Shown: positions 1-8,292 of the stretch, one piece after another
Layout of the letters: every line of letters starts with the position of its first letter
Numbering within the stretch: position 1 is the first letter of the stretch
Origin: JBQTKD01 sp052389435
GTDB lineage: Bacteria; Actinomycetota; Actinomycetes; Sporichthyales; Sporichthyaceae
Direction of reading: 5' to 3'
Length of the DNA: 28,424 bases
Assembly: GCA_052389435.1 (NCBI GenBank)
Contig: JBQTIB010000179.1
Location: forward strand, 1 to 28,424
The notes under the pieces: generated by a model
What the model saw: the letters and a program-made list of their open reading frames with translations, nothing else
Database searches by the model: none
Told to the model about the DNA's origin: nothing
Position numbers and translations under genes: made by a program

Positions 1-1654
1 GACGGTCGATCTTGGTCGCACCCGGGGAGAGCTCGACCACCGCGCCGCCGCCGCCGAGGGCGACGTGCAGCTGGTCGGTGTCGGTACGGGTCATCACGTG
101 CGTCGGGCTCGGCCCGACCTCGATGCGACGAACGAGCTTGCCGGACTGGCGGTCGAAGACGTTGAGCATGTTTCCAAACCACTCGGTCTGGTAGATGTAC
201 TTCTCGTTCTTGTCGGTCCACATGTTGTGCGGGTTGTTCATGTTGATGTCGGGCGCGGCGATCTTGCGCTCGATCTCCCAGGTCTCCGCGTTGAGCATGG
301 TCGCGGCGCCGGACTTCTCCTTGCCGGAGTACTTCTCCATCTGGGTGTTGAACCAGACCTGACCCACGCCGGGGGTTCCCGGCTTCTGACCGGCCTTGGG
401 CAGGGTCGTGGGGAGGTTGAACTCGTCGCGGACGCGCTGCTCGAGGTTGGGCACGAGCTGCGGAGAACCGCTCTTGTCGTACATGAGGATCGGAGCGGGA
501 GCGAAGTGCGGGTCCCACGTGGTGTCCGCGGAGTCGGAGAACCGCTGCCAGTTCTCCGGGTTGGTGATGACGAAGAACTTCTGCACCAGTTGGGTGATGA
601 CGCTGGAGTAGGACGGCACCGTCATCCCGCGGCTCTTGATGACGAGCTTCTCGCCGAAGTCCGGGCCCGGGGTCAGCGGGTCGTCGACGACGACGGCGCC
701 GAGCATGTACGGGTGCACCTTGCAGGCGAACGCGTACAGGCCGGGCTTGGTCAGCTCGACCGTGCGGCTGCCGATCCAGGCACCGGCCTGGTCGAACGGC
801 ATGCCGGAGGCGCCTTCCGGCCAGATGAGGGCCGAGGCCGTGTGCGCCTGACCGGTCATCGGCTGGGCAACCCCGAAGTTCACCGTCACGGGAAGAAGCG
901 AGGTCGCGGTGCGGATGCCCTTGAGCACACCCATGAGCTCCGAGCCGCTCTTGCTCTTGTTCATCGCAATCGGGCGGTCCGCCCGCGCGTTCAGGATCTC
1001 GGCGGCGAAGGCCTTGGTGAGGTCGGCGACCTGGGCGATCCGCTTGTCGCTGGAGGGGAGAAGCGAAGCGACCGTGGTTCGCAGCTGGTCCAGGTTCATC
1101 ATGCGGTCGACGTCGTAGCCGAGCTGACCGAGGGTCTTGCCGCGGACCTGCTTGCCGCGAAGACCGGGTAGGTCCTCGTTCATCGTGGCCCGGAGTTCCT
1201 CGCCGCTGAGCAGGCCGGAGCCGAGGACCCGACTGGTCTGGGGCGTGCCGCCCTTGTGGGAGGCGCCGGTGGCGAGCGTCGGCATCGCGGCGACCGCCAG
1301 GGAACGGGTACCGACGACCGAGGTGCCGGTGTCGAACCAGGCGCCCTGCTGGTCGGCGAGGCTGAAGACCGCCGGACGTGGGCCGAGGGCCACCGGCGGG
1401 TCGAACCCGATGGTGGTCTTGCCCGGTGCCGAGACCCCCGCGGTACCCGCGGTGGCCTGAGCGCTCTTGCCTGAGGCGGCAGCAGTGCTCGCGGCGGTGC
1501 CGTGCTCGGCCGAGGCGGAGGCGATGCCTGCGCTGCCGGCCGAGCTCAGGGCGAGGACGGCGACGACAGCGGTTGCCCGCCGAAGACCGCGCCTGGCGCC
1601 TGGGGAGGTTCGCGGTCGCGAGGCCTGCGACCGTGTGCTCATTCCTGAGCTCAT
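1..1654 (-). CDS. Secreted cupredoxin / YVTN beta-propeller protein (partial, C-terminus outside window)
   Basis: A minus-strand frame is open from ATG at 1654 to the left edge (551 codons, no stop). AGGAGA lies about 6 bases before the start. Residues 1-50 form a secretion signal with an Arg-rich n-region (RRGLRRAT) and a hydrophobic core ending in Ala/Ser; Tat export is possible but not shown. Residues about 250-330 look like a cupredoxin. H271 followed by C311, H314 and M317 (ACKVHPYM) match the His-Cys-His-Met ligands of a type-1 copper site. From about residue 450, NAETWEIERKI and FDRQSGKLVRRIEVGPSPTHV match blades of YVTN/NHL-type propellers. The family is expected to act outside the membrane in electron transfer or copper-dependent redox; the substrate is unknown. 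It stands alone, with a 482-bp upstream gap. I am confident of the domains and unsure of the function. Confidence 0.8.
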   Translation of the reverse strand, partial: MSSGMSTRSQASRPRTSPGARRGLRRATAVVAVLALSSAGSAGIASASAEHGTAASTAAASGKSAQATAGTAGVSAPGKTTIGFDPPVALGPRPAVFSLADQQGAWFDTGTSVVGTRSLAVAAMPTLATGASHKGGTPQTSRVLGSGLLSGEELRATMNEDLPGLRGKQVRGKTLGQLGYDVDRMMNLDQLRTTVASLLPSSDKRIAQVADLTKAFAAEILNARADRPIAMNKSKSGSELMGVLKGIRTATSLLPVTVNFGVAQPMTGQAHTASALIWPEGASGMPFDQAGAWIGSRTVELTKPGLYAFACKVHPYMLGAVVVDDPLTPGPDFGEKLVIKSRGMTVPSYSSVITQLVQKFFVITNPENWQRFSDSADTTWDPHFAPAPILMYDKSGSPQLVPNLEQRVRDEFNLPTTLPKAGQKPGTPGVGQVWFNTQMEKYSGKEKSGAATMLNAETWEIERKIAAPDINMNNPHNMWTDKNEKYIYQTEWFGNMLNVFDRQSGKLVRRIEVGPSPTHVMTRTDTDQLHVALGGGGAVVELSPGATKIDR

Positions 1655-1887
1655 ACACACTCTCCTGTGGTTGGCGTCTGAAGCGGCCACCAAGCGATCC
1701 CCACGCTGGTAGGGAACCGGTCGGTGCCACCCCCTCTCGACGCCCCGAGTAATCCAATGTCGGATTTCTCCGCAATCGCCGCCGTGTGTCCGGCAGATCA
1801 ACATGCGTTCCCGGTGCCTCTTTCCAGGGGAGAAACAGCGGCGACGAAGCCCCCCGGACGGGCGGAGCGATCGACAAATAGTGCCCA

Positions 1888-1902
1888 CTACCGAATTGGT
1901 AG
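1888..1902. promoter_or_regulatory. Short inverted repeat CTACC-N5-GGTAG
   Basis: Arms of 5 bases (CTACC / GGTAG) flank GAATT, itself half of an EcoRI-like palindrome. It lies 234 bp upstream of the cupredoxin start and 235 bp upstream of the MmpS-like start. It could be an operator, but arms this short can arise by chance. Confidence 0.2.
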
Positions 1903-2024
1903 AGATTGACGAATCCCCGCAGTTCACGACCTCGTAGGCCGTTGGGCGTCGCCGCGAACTGCGCACTTCATTCCCTTACGGGGAAGGGGTTTGGCGCTCG
2001 CAGCAGATCACGTTTCGGAAAAGA

Positions 2025-2040
2025 TGTGATCTGGGTCACT
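2025..2040. promoter_or_regulatory. CRP/FNR-type binding site
   Basis: TGTGA-TCTGGG-TCACT matches the actinobacterial CRP consensus TGTGA-N6-TCACA at 9 of 10 conserved positions. It ends 96 bp before the ATG of the MmpS-like gene, a plausible place for activation. The match is seen in the sequence; binding and cAMP dependence are inferred from the family. Confidence 0.55.
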
Positions 2041-2136
2041 TCGAGTCCTGCGAAACCTGCCCGCAATTCGAGCGATGTGCGCCCGTAGCAGGACTGGGTC
2101 AATCTCGCGGAAGGAAACCCCCCGACCGGAGGACCC

Positions 2137-2616
2137 ATGGCGGATCGTTCTGAAGCTTCGACAGTCACCGCGGAGAAATCCGCCCCCACCCGCCGAATTC
2201 CGCGGTTGCTCGCCTACGCCCTGCCGTTCGTCGTGGTAATCGGGGCGGTGGCGGTGATCGTTCCCAACCTCGTCGGCGACGACTCGGAGTCCTCGCCGGT
2301 GTTCACCTCCACCACGTACTCGGTGGTCTACGAGGTCCTCGGCACCGGAACCAGCGAGGCGATCACCTACACCTCGGGCGAAGGCAACACCGAAACGACG
2401 GTGGAGAAGGCCAAACTCCCGTGGCGCAAGGCGATGGAGCTGCCCGTCGGCGTCACCGGCGGGACCGCGAACCTCATCGCGCGCAATCCCTCGAACGACA
2501 CCACGGTTACCTGCCGCATCACCGTCGCCGGGGTACCGAGGAACGAGGTGCAGGCGACCGACGGCTACGTCGACCCGTCCTGCGCCGCCGCTCTGCCTGC
2601 CAGGCAGGCGAACTGA
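2137..2616 (+). CDS. MmpS-like membrane-anchored protein
   Basis: 159 aa. ATG at 2137 has GGAGG 4 bases upstream. Residues 1-23 are cytoplasmic, 24-46 form one transmembrane helix, and the rest is an extracytoplasmic beta domain. The pattern YSVVYEVLGTGTSEAITYTS, then PW and VTCRITVAG, then a terminal Cys, is characteristic of the mycobacterial MmpS family; C126 and C149 may form a disulfide. MmpS proteins are accessory partners of MmpL RND transporters in lipid or siderophore export. No mmpL is adjacent, though an MMPL gene lies 14 kb away at 16974. The CRP-like box upstream suggests control by carbon state. A GCCTGC/GCAGGC hairpin overlaps the last codons. It could be a generic MmpS-fold envelope protein with no MmpL partner. 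Confidence 0.75.
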   Translation: MADRSEASTVTAEKSAPTRRIPRLLAYALPFVVVIGAVAVIVPNLVGDDSESSPVFTSTTYSVVYEVLGTGTSEAITYTSGEGNTETTVEKAKLPWRKAMELPVGVTGGTANLIARNPSNDTTVTCRITVAGVPRNEVQATDGYVDPSCAAALPARQAN

Positions 2617-2650
2617 CGGTCCGTCGTCCTTCGTCGGCCGCCCGGGAGGT

Positions 2651-3295
2651 CTAGCCGATCAGGCAGGCCCAGGCCTTCCCGGGCGGATCGACGAACGTCA
2701 CCTTCGCCGGCCAAGCCCGCCGCGTACCCGGGTAGTGCACACCGCAGTCGGGACGCGTTGCGGGAAAGGCCGCAGAGAGGGGGTCGGCCGGCGGTCCGAC
2801 GACCGCCCCGACCAGTCCGGTCCGGCAGTTGGCGTGCGCGGAGGCCACGACCAGGACGGCCTCTCGAAGCTTGGACGGGGCTCCCGCCCACACCACGCAG
2901 AGCGCAGCGCCCAGGGGCAGTTCCGGCGGCGCCGACACGACGCGAATCGACTCCGGCCGCAGCGGCCCGCCGCAGACGGAATCGGTGTCGCGCGTCCACC
3001 AGACTCCGCCGGCCTTGCACACCTCGATCTTGGGGACGCAGGCACGCTCGCCCGTCGCGTTGTTCTGACGGACCATCACGCAGCCCTTGGTGCGCTTGAC
3101 CGGGAGGGCGAGTTCGGGCGCCGTGGTCGGCGCCGAGGACGGCACCGCGAAGCCCGCCACCGCGGGGTCGGTCGGTATCCGGCGCTGGAGCGCGGCGGGG
3201 TCGGCCGCGGTGCCGCCGCCGCAGCCCGCGAGCATCAGCCCGCAGAACGCCGCGACCGTCGACCACGACCGACCCACCCGTCGCCCTCCTGCCAC
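2651..3295 (-). CDS. Cysteine-rich lipoprotein, function unknown
   Basis: 214 aa from ATG at 3295. The signal peptide ends in the lipobox LAGC with C25 as the lipidation site, followed by Gly-rich residues, so the mature protein should be anchored to the outer face of the membrane. The mature part has many Cys (for example KGC, RAC, EVC, SVC, ALC, ANC, PDC, AWAC), enough for several disulfides. I do not recognise a family. It converges on the MmpS-like gene with a 34-bp gap. It is separated by 44 bp from the hydrolase stop at 3340 on the same strand, so the two could be co-transcribed. Confidence 0.7.
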   Translation of the reverse strand: MAGGRRVGRSWSTVAAFCGLMLAGCGGGTAADPAALQRRIPTDPAVAGFAVPSSAPTTAPELALPVKRTKGCVMVRQNNATGERACVPKIEVCKAGGVWWTRDTDSVCGGPLRPESIRVVSAPPELPLGAALCVVWAGAPSKLREAVLVVASAHANCRTGLVGAVVGPPADPLSAAFPATRPDCGVHYPGTRRAWPAKVTFVDPPGKAWACLIG

Positions 3296-3339
3296 GCCTC
3301 AGGATGACCCGGGAGTGCTCTCCGTAGGGGACGGCCGCG

Positions 3340-4173
3340 TTACGGGCGCGCTGCACTTCCCGCACCGTCGAAGCCGCGGATCGCCGCCGCGAGCTCCTGC
3401 GGGGCGTCGAACGGGGTGAAGGTCCGTGCTCGGTCGATCCACTGCAGGCGAGCGCCGGGAATGTCGGCGGCGAGCCTCCTGGCGTAGCGGGGGCGAAAGA
3501 ACAGGTCGCGGCGTCCCCACACGAGCAGCGTCGGCGGGGCGGACCGGCGCAGGGCCTCGATCGCCCGCAGGGTCTCCCTGTTGGTGATGCCGCGCAGCAC
3601 CTTGCCGAGGTCGCGCTTCACCCCCGGATTCCCCCGCGGCGCGCGCAGCCATCGGTCGAGTTGCTCGGCGGGCATCGGTCGTGCGGTGAGCGGCCGGAAC
3701 AGTGCACGGCCGATCGGCGTAGGCAGCTTGGCCAGGATCGTCATCCCACCGGGCAGGCGGGGAAACAGCTGCAGTCCCCGGAAGGCCCAGGGCAGGAAGT
3801 TCCGGTAGGCGTCGCAGTTGGTGAGGACCAGGCGCCCGATGAGCTCGGGGTGATCGGCTGCAACGAGTTGGCAGAGCGCACCGCCGGTGTCGTTGCCGAC
3901 CAGCGTCACGCCGTCGAGGCCGAGTTCGGCGAGGAAGTCCGCGATCAGCCGCGCAAGCCCCGCCGGGGTCAGGTCGGCGTCCGCGTCCATCGGGAGGCGA
4001 TGGGCACCGAGCGGCAGGTCGGGCACGATCACCCGGCGATCCCGACCCAGGCTCGACACCACCCGGTCCCAGTGGGTGGAGTCGGCGAACAGTCCGTGGA
4101 TCAGGACGATCGTCGGACCCGTGCCGGTCTGCCGATAGTGGACGGTTCCGCTGCGCAGGGCGACTTCGGGCAT
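3340..4173 (-). CDS. Alpha/beta hydrolase-fold protein with Asp at the nucleophile elbow
   Basis: 277 aa using ATG at 4173, which has AGGGG about 9 bases upstream; a longer frame to 4254 lacks such support and adds a non-homologous tail. The fold is clear: IVLIHGLFADSTHW (oxyanion HG), the elbow LVGNDTGGAL with D95 where serine hydrolases have Ser, and VWGRRDLFFRP (D223). An Asp nucleophile is typical of haloalkane dehalogenases and epoxide hydrolases (GHDWG). The usual catalytic His near the C-terminus (GH-F-P before a Pro) reads RARTFTPFDAP, putting T251 at the expected position. So hydrolase chemistry is uncertain. It may be a related non-classical enzyme or a non-catalytic member. Confidence 0.8.
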   Translation of the reverse strand: MPEVALRSGTVHYRQTGTGPTIVLIHGLFADSTHWDRVVSSLGRDRRVIVPDLPLGAHRLPMDADADLTPAGLARLIADFLAELGLDGVTLVGNDTGGALCQLVAADHPELIGRLVLTNCDAYRNFLPWAFRGLQLFPRLPGGMTILAKLPTPIGRALFRPLTARPMPAEQLDRWLRAPRGNPGVKRDLGKVLRGITNRETLRAIEALRRSAPPTLLVWGRRDLFFRPRYARRLAADIPGARLQWIDRARTFTPFDAPQELAAAIRGFDGAGSAARP

Positions 4174-4380
4174 CGTCGGCGTTCCCCTCGTCCTCGCCCC
4201 TTCTCGTCGGAGGCGGTGGCCTTCAACGGTCCGCTCTGCGGGGAACGTCCGCAATTACCCGTGAGGTCATGGCGACGCCCACGTCACAAGATCATCGAAT
4301 TCGTCGTTCCCGACGTGCGGCGCCCGTAACCTGACGAGGCCGCAGGGGTGGGTACCGGGATCGACGAAGGTGGGGGCTGG

Positions 4381-6459
4381 ATGTCTTTCGCGAGCCGGCG
4401 ACGAATCCGTGGGGTGGCGGCGTTCGCAGCGGCCGGAGCCCTGTTGGCCGGGTGCGGCGGCGGAGGCGGCGACGACGGGGCGAAGCCCGCGCCCGACGGC
4501 GCCCCCGGCCCACGTCCCGGCACGATCGGCGCGACGCTGGCGACGCCCGCGGACTGCCTGACCGTGCTGGCCGCCGATTCGCCCGCCGTGGTGGCACTCG
4601 CGGCGTCCCGCGCCCTGTTCCAGTCCTCGCCGGCCGCCGTCGTGGCTCCTGCAACCGACGGCCCGGAGCTGCGGACGGCGACCGAACTCGCGCGCACCCG
4701 CGGCATTCCGCTGCTCCTGCACGCCGACGCCGCCGCAGCGGTTTCCACCACGGCGACCCCGACGGCGGCTCCGACGGCCGCTGCCTCCGGCACCGACTCC
4801 GCACCCTGCCCCGAGCCCACGCCTCTCCCCGTGGTCGCGACTCCCACCGCAACCCCGTTGGCCACCGCAACCCCGACGGCTACCGGAATCCCGGCGGCTA
4901 CGGCGACCGCTACCGTCGGCCCCGAGACGACGAGCAGCCCTTCCGCCATCTCGATCCCGTCCACCGAAACCACGGCGACGGCTACGCCGAGTGGCGCCCC
5001 GAGCCGACCCGCCGCGCTCTCCTCCTATCGCGACCCCGCGGCCGAGGACGACGGCGTGCAGTGCCTCCCGATCTCCTCGCGCACGCCCGTCGCCACTGCC
5101 AGTCCCAGTCCCACTGCCACAGCCACTCCCGCTGCCACCCCCACCCCCACCGCGACTGCGAGCCCGACCGCCCCTGCGACGTCGACCCCGACCTCGAGCC
5201 CGGCCTCGAGCGCCACCCCGGGCACCACCGAAACCGCCGTACCGGCGGTCGGCGCGCCGAGCGGTCTCGACCCCGCGCTGTCGACCGAACTCGGCCGGCT
5301 CGCACCGCAGGCGGTGCTGGCCACGACCCCGGCGATCGCGGACCTGCTCCGCGCGGCGCTGCCGGGCCTGAAGGTCGTCGGCTCGGCCGACGAACTTCCC
5401 GCGACCTCGCCCGCCGCTGCGCCCTCCCCCGAGCTCACCGTGCTCGTGCCCGCCGAGGCCGACCTACGCGCGGGCGCCCTCGCCGCGGCGGCGACCGCGC
5501 GCGCGGCCGGTGCCCGGGCGATCGGCGTCGCAAACGGCGATCCCCGCTCCGGCGGCTGCGTCGTGGAGGAACTGAGCTTGGTCAAGCCTGCGAAGGTCGT
5601 GGCCATCGGCGGCTTCGGACCGGCCGAGCGCCTAGGCGATCGGCTCGCCGTCGTCGCCACCGGCGAGCAGATCCCCGGCGGCGGGCAGCTGTTCTTCCCC
5701 GGCCGCCGGCTGGTGGCGCTCTACGGCTACCCGGGAGCGCCGGAGCTCGGCGTGCTCGGCGCCCAGGGACCGCAGGCCGCCGTGGCGCGCGCCAAGTCCG
5801 TTGCGGCGCTCTACAACGGCAAGGGCGGCGTTCCCGTCGTGCCGACCTTCGAGATCATCGTGACCGTCGCGCAGGGCGTGGCCGGGTCCGACGGCGACTA
5901 CTCGGCCGAGACCTCGATCGACAAGATTCGCCCGTGGATCGAGGCAGCCGAGGCGGCGGGCGTCTACGTGATCCTGGACCTGCAGCCCGGCCGGACGGAC
6001 TTTCTGACCCAGGCCAAGCGGTACGAGGAACTGCTCCGGCTTCCGCACGTCGGCCTCGCCCTCGACCCCGAGTGGCGCCTCAAGCCGGGCCAGGTGCACC
6101 TGCGTCAGATCGGCAGCGTCGACGCCTCCGAAATCAACCGGGTCGCCAACTGGCTGGCCGATCTGACGGCCCGTTACCGCCTGCCGCAGAAGGTGCTGGT
6201 AATCCACCAGTTCACCCTCAACATGATCACCAACCGTGCGTCGCTGGACACCTCGCGCGACGAGATCGCAGTGCTCGTCCACTTCGACGGACAGGGCGAA
6301 CCGAGCGGCAAGGAGGGTTCCTGGAGAATCGTCACCCGCACCATGCCGAGCGAGATCTGGATGGGCTGGAAGAACTTCTACCGCAAGGACACCCGCGTGA
6401 TGAGTCCCGACGAGACGCTGAACCGCACCCCGGTGCCGGTCATGATCTCCTACCAGTAG
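4381..6459 (+). CDS. Large lipoprotein: cell-wall-binding-repeat-2-like domain with a Thr/Pro-rich insertion, plus C-terminal barrel-like domain
   Basis: 692 aa from ATG at 4381, preceded by GGTGGGGG; the longer frame at 4348 would bury the signal peptide. The lipobox LAGC puts the lipid on C25. Residues about 45-120 and 295-345 resemble the two halves of a CWB2-like Rossmann repeat (AVVALAASRALFQSSPAAVV; RLAPQAVLATTPAIADLL). Between them, residues about 120-290 are a low-complexity Ala/Thr/Pro/Ser linker rich in ATPTA units. A second such region follows (VVAIGGFGPAERLGDRLAVV). From about residue 440 (RLVALYGYPG, VYVILDLQPGR, LALDPEW) the pattern suggests a TIM-barrel-like, glycoside-hydrolase-like domain, with no proven active site. 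It is probably a surface protein whose linker spans the cell wall. The next gene starts 83 bp downstream. Confidence 0.7.
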   Translation: MSFASRRRIRGVAAFAAAGALLAGCGGGGGDDGAKPAPDGAPGPRPGTIGATLATPADCLTVLAADSPAVVALAASRALFQSSPAAVVAPATDGPELRTATELARTRGIPLLLHADAAAAVSTTATPTAAPTAAASGTDSAPCPEPTPLPVVATPTATPLATATPTATGIPAATATATVGPETTSSPSAISIPSTETTATATPSGAPSRPAALSSYRDPAAEDDGVQCLPISSRTPVATASPSPTATATPAATPTPTATASPTAPATSTPTSSPASSATPGTTETAVPAVGAPSGLDPALSTELGRLAPQAVLATTPAIADLLRAALPGLKVVGSADELPATSPAAAPSPELTVLVPAEADLRAGALAAAATARAAGARAIGVANGDPRSGGCVVEELSLVKPAKVVAIGGFGPAERLGDRLAVVATGEQIPGGGQLFFPGRRLVALYGYPGAPELGVLGAQGPQAAVARAKSVAALYNGKGGVPVVPTFEIIVTVAQGVAGSDGDYSAETSIDKIRPWIEAAEAAGVYVILDLQPGRTDFLTQAKRYEELLRLPHVGLALDPEWRLKPGQVHLRQIGSVDASEINRVANWLADLTARYRLPQKVLVIHQFTLNMITNRASLDTSRDEIAVLVHFDGQGEPSGKEGSWRIVTRTMPSEIWMGWKNFYRKDTRVMSPDETLNRTPVPVMISYQ

Positions 6460-6542
6460 CCGGCAATCTTCCCGATTTCCCCGCAATGTCCGGATCGTTC
6501 TGCCTACGGTGAGCCGACCAACTTCGGCGCTCCGGAGGCCAC

Positions 6543-8249
6543 GTGAAGCCCAACCGTCTGGTGCTGGCCGGCTACGGTCCGCTGGCGGCGATCGTTGCGG
6601 GCCTGCTCGTGGTGACCCTCGTCGTTCCGACCAAGGGCGGCGGGGCGGCAGACGTTGCCTTCGTGCCCGACGATCCCGCCTATGCGGCCGCGCCGGCCGC
6701 TCCGGTCGCCGCCGACTCGTCCCCGGCCCGCGACAAGCCCGCCGCCCGGGGAAAGGCCACCCGCACGAAGAAGGCCGTCGCCGGCCCCGCGCCCGCGGCC
6801 GTGGCCTCGAAGCCGGGTTCACCGCCCGCCGCGACGGGCATCCTTCCCGCCGCCACCTGCGCCGGCGGCGCGCTCCAGGTCAAGGGCAGCGCCTACTCCC
6901 CCGCCTGCGTGGAGTTCGCCGGACCCAACGGCGGAGCGACCTCGCGCGGGGTCACCCCCACCACCATTCGCGTCGCGATTCGCGAGAGCGAAAGCAGCCG
7001 GGAAGAGAATGCCGAGGCCGACAGCGACCTGGAGAAGAAGGCCGAAGAGGCCGGGATCCGCGCCAGCCCCGCCGACCGGCGGCGCGAGCTCGACACCCTC
7101 GTCGCGTACTTCAACGCCAACTACGAGCTCTACGGCCGCAAGGTCGAGCTCGTCCGCTACAAGGGCCGCGGCGACGGCGCGAAGGAACTCGCCGGCGGCG
7201 GCCAGGAGGGCGCCAACGCCGACGCCCTGAAGGTCGCGCAGGAGCTGAAGGCCTTCGCCGACATCTCTGCGCTGAGCCAGCCGTACATGGACGCCCTCGT
7301 GCGCCAGCGGGTCCTGTCGATCGGCGGCCTGCACCTGCCCGCCGGCAACTACCGGGCGAAGGCCCCCTACGCCTGGGGCCAGTTGATCGACTGCACGACG
7401 CTGCTGACCTCTGCCGTGGACCTGCTCGCAAAGCGTCTTCCGGCCAGTGGAAACGCCGAACGGGCGGGCAGCGCCGCGATGCGCGAGAAGCCACGCAAAT
7501 ACGGGCTGCTCGTTCCCGACGACGCGGTCTACTCCCAGTGCATCAAGGAGGCGCGGCCGAAGTTCGCCGCCGCGGGCGTGTCCTTCGCCAAGGAGATCCG
7601 CTACGCGCTGGACTTCAACAAACTGCAGCAGGAGTCGCCGAACATGGCGGCGCAGATGAAGAGCGCCGGCGTCACCACCCTGGTCCTGGTGACCGACCCG
7701 CTGCTGCCGTTCTTCCTCACCGGTGCCGCGACCCAGCAGGACTTCTACCCGGAGTGGTTCGTCACCGGCACCATCGGCACCGACGCGGACGTGGCCGGTC
7801 AGTTCTACGACCAGGACCAGTGGCGCAACGCGATCGGCCAGAGCTACCTGACCGGCTTCGGCGGCGGCAAGGACTCCGAGGCCCGCCGCGCCTTCGCCAC
7901 CATGGGCGCGGGGCAGCCGACCGCGCTGGTGGACCTGACCTACCAGACGCTGCTGATGCTGTTCGTCGGCATCCAGCAGGCGGGTCCGAACCTGACGCCG
8001 GCGACGTTCGCGCGCGGCATGTTCGCCTACGGCGAGCACACCGGGGAGTACGGGCGGTGGAGTTTCGGCCCCAACGACTACACCTCGACCGACGACGCGC
8101 GGGAGTTCTACTACGACCCGCGAGCCATCAGCCCGTTCAACAGCCGTCCCGGCCGATGCGTGCCGGTCGGCCGCGGTACCCGCTACGTCGGGGCGAGTTG
8201 GCCCGCGAAGTCCACCGGCGCTCCGATCCCGCCGGCGGTGGCGCCGTAG
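6543..8249 (+). CDS. Branched-chain amino-acid-type substrate-binding protein (Peripla_BP_6-like)
   Basis: 568 aa. GTG at 6543 has GGAGG 4 bases upstream. An N-terminal hydrophobic stretch (residues about 8-29) and an Ala/Pro/Lys-rich linker lead to the signature C-V-F-GPNGGATSRGVTPTTIRVAIRES, typical of actinobacterial LivK-type binding proteins. The rest shows a two-lobed periplasmic-binding pattern, including VAYFNANYELYGRKVELVRY, KYGLLVPDDAVYSQC and PEWFVTGTIGTDADVAGQFYD. There is no lipobox, so it is either anchored by the N-terminal helix or released. A charged Glu/Lys/Arg-rich insert lies at about 155-180. No ABC permease or ATPase is nearby, so the ligand is unknown and a non-transport sensing role is possible. 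A TACGGT -10-like element at 6505-6510 may give it its own promoter. Confidence 0.7.
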   Translation: MKPNRLVLAGYGPLAAIVAGLLVVTLVVPTKGGGAADVAFVPDDPAYAAAPAAPVAADSSPARDKPAARGKATRTKKAVAGPAPAAVASKPGSPPAATGILPAATCAGGALQVKGSAYSPACVEFAGPNGGATSRGVTPTTIRVAIRESESSREENAEADSDLEKKAEEAGIRASPADRRRELDTLVAYFNANYELYGRKVELVRYKGRGDGAKELAGGGQEGANADALKVAQELKAFADISALSQPYMDALVRQRVLSIGGLHLPAGNYRAKAPYAWGQLIDCTTLLTSAVDLLAKRLPASGNAERAGSAAMREKPRKYGLLVPDDAVYSQCIKEARPKFAAAGVSFAKEIRYALDFNKLQQESPNMAAQMKSAGVTTLVLVTDPLLPFFLTGAATQQDFYPEWFVTGTIGTDADVAGQFYDQDQWRNAIGQSYLTGFGGGKDSEARRAFATMGAGQPTALVDLTYQTLLMLFVGIQQAGPNLTPATFARGMFAYGEHTGEYGRWSFGPNDYTSTDDAREFYYDPRAISPFNSRPGRCVPVGRGTRYVGASWPAKSTGAPIPPAVAP

Positions 8250-8292
8250 GGTTCGCCCGGCTCCGCCACACCGGCTCTGACACAGTGGCCGG

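Larger units (their letters stand above)
1655..2136. other. 482-bp intergenic regulatory region between divergent genes
   Basis: I see no convincing gene here. It separates the cupredoxin gene (-, start 1654) from the MmpS-like gene (+, start 2137). A weak minus-strand promoter could be TTGCGG (1770-1775) with a 16-base spacer to ATTACT (1748-1753). An imperfect palindrome lies at 1888-1902 and a CRP-like box at 2025-2040. It is less GC-rich than the flanking genes, as expected for a control region. Confidence 0.5.

Noticed and set aside
65..1171. Plus-strand 368-codon open frame
   Set aside because: It is the antisense shadow of the cupredoxin/propeller gene; it lacks a ribosome site and has an Arg/Gly/Val/Leu composition typical of shadow frames.
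4741..5240. Possible minisatellite or CRISPR-like array in the Thr/Pro-rich block
   Set aside because: The repeats are short, irregular codon-level ATP/TAT units without constant repeats or spacers; best explained as a protein linker.
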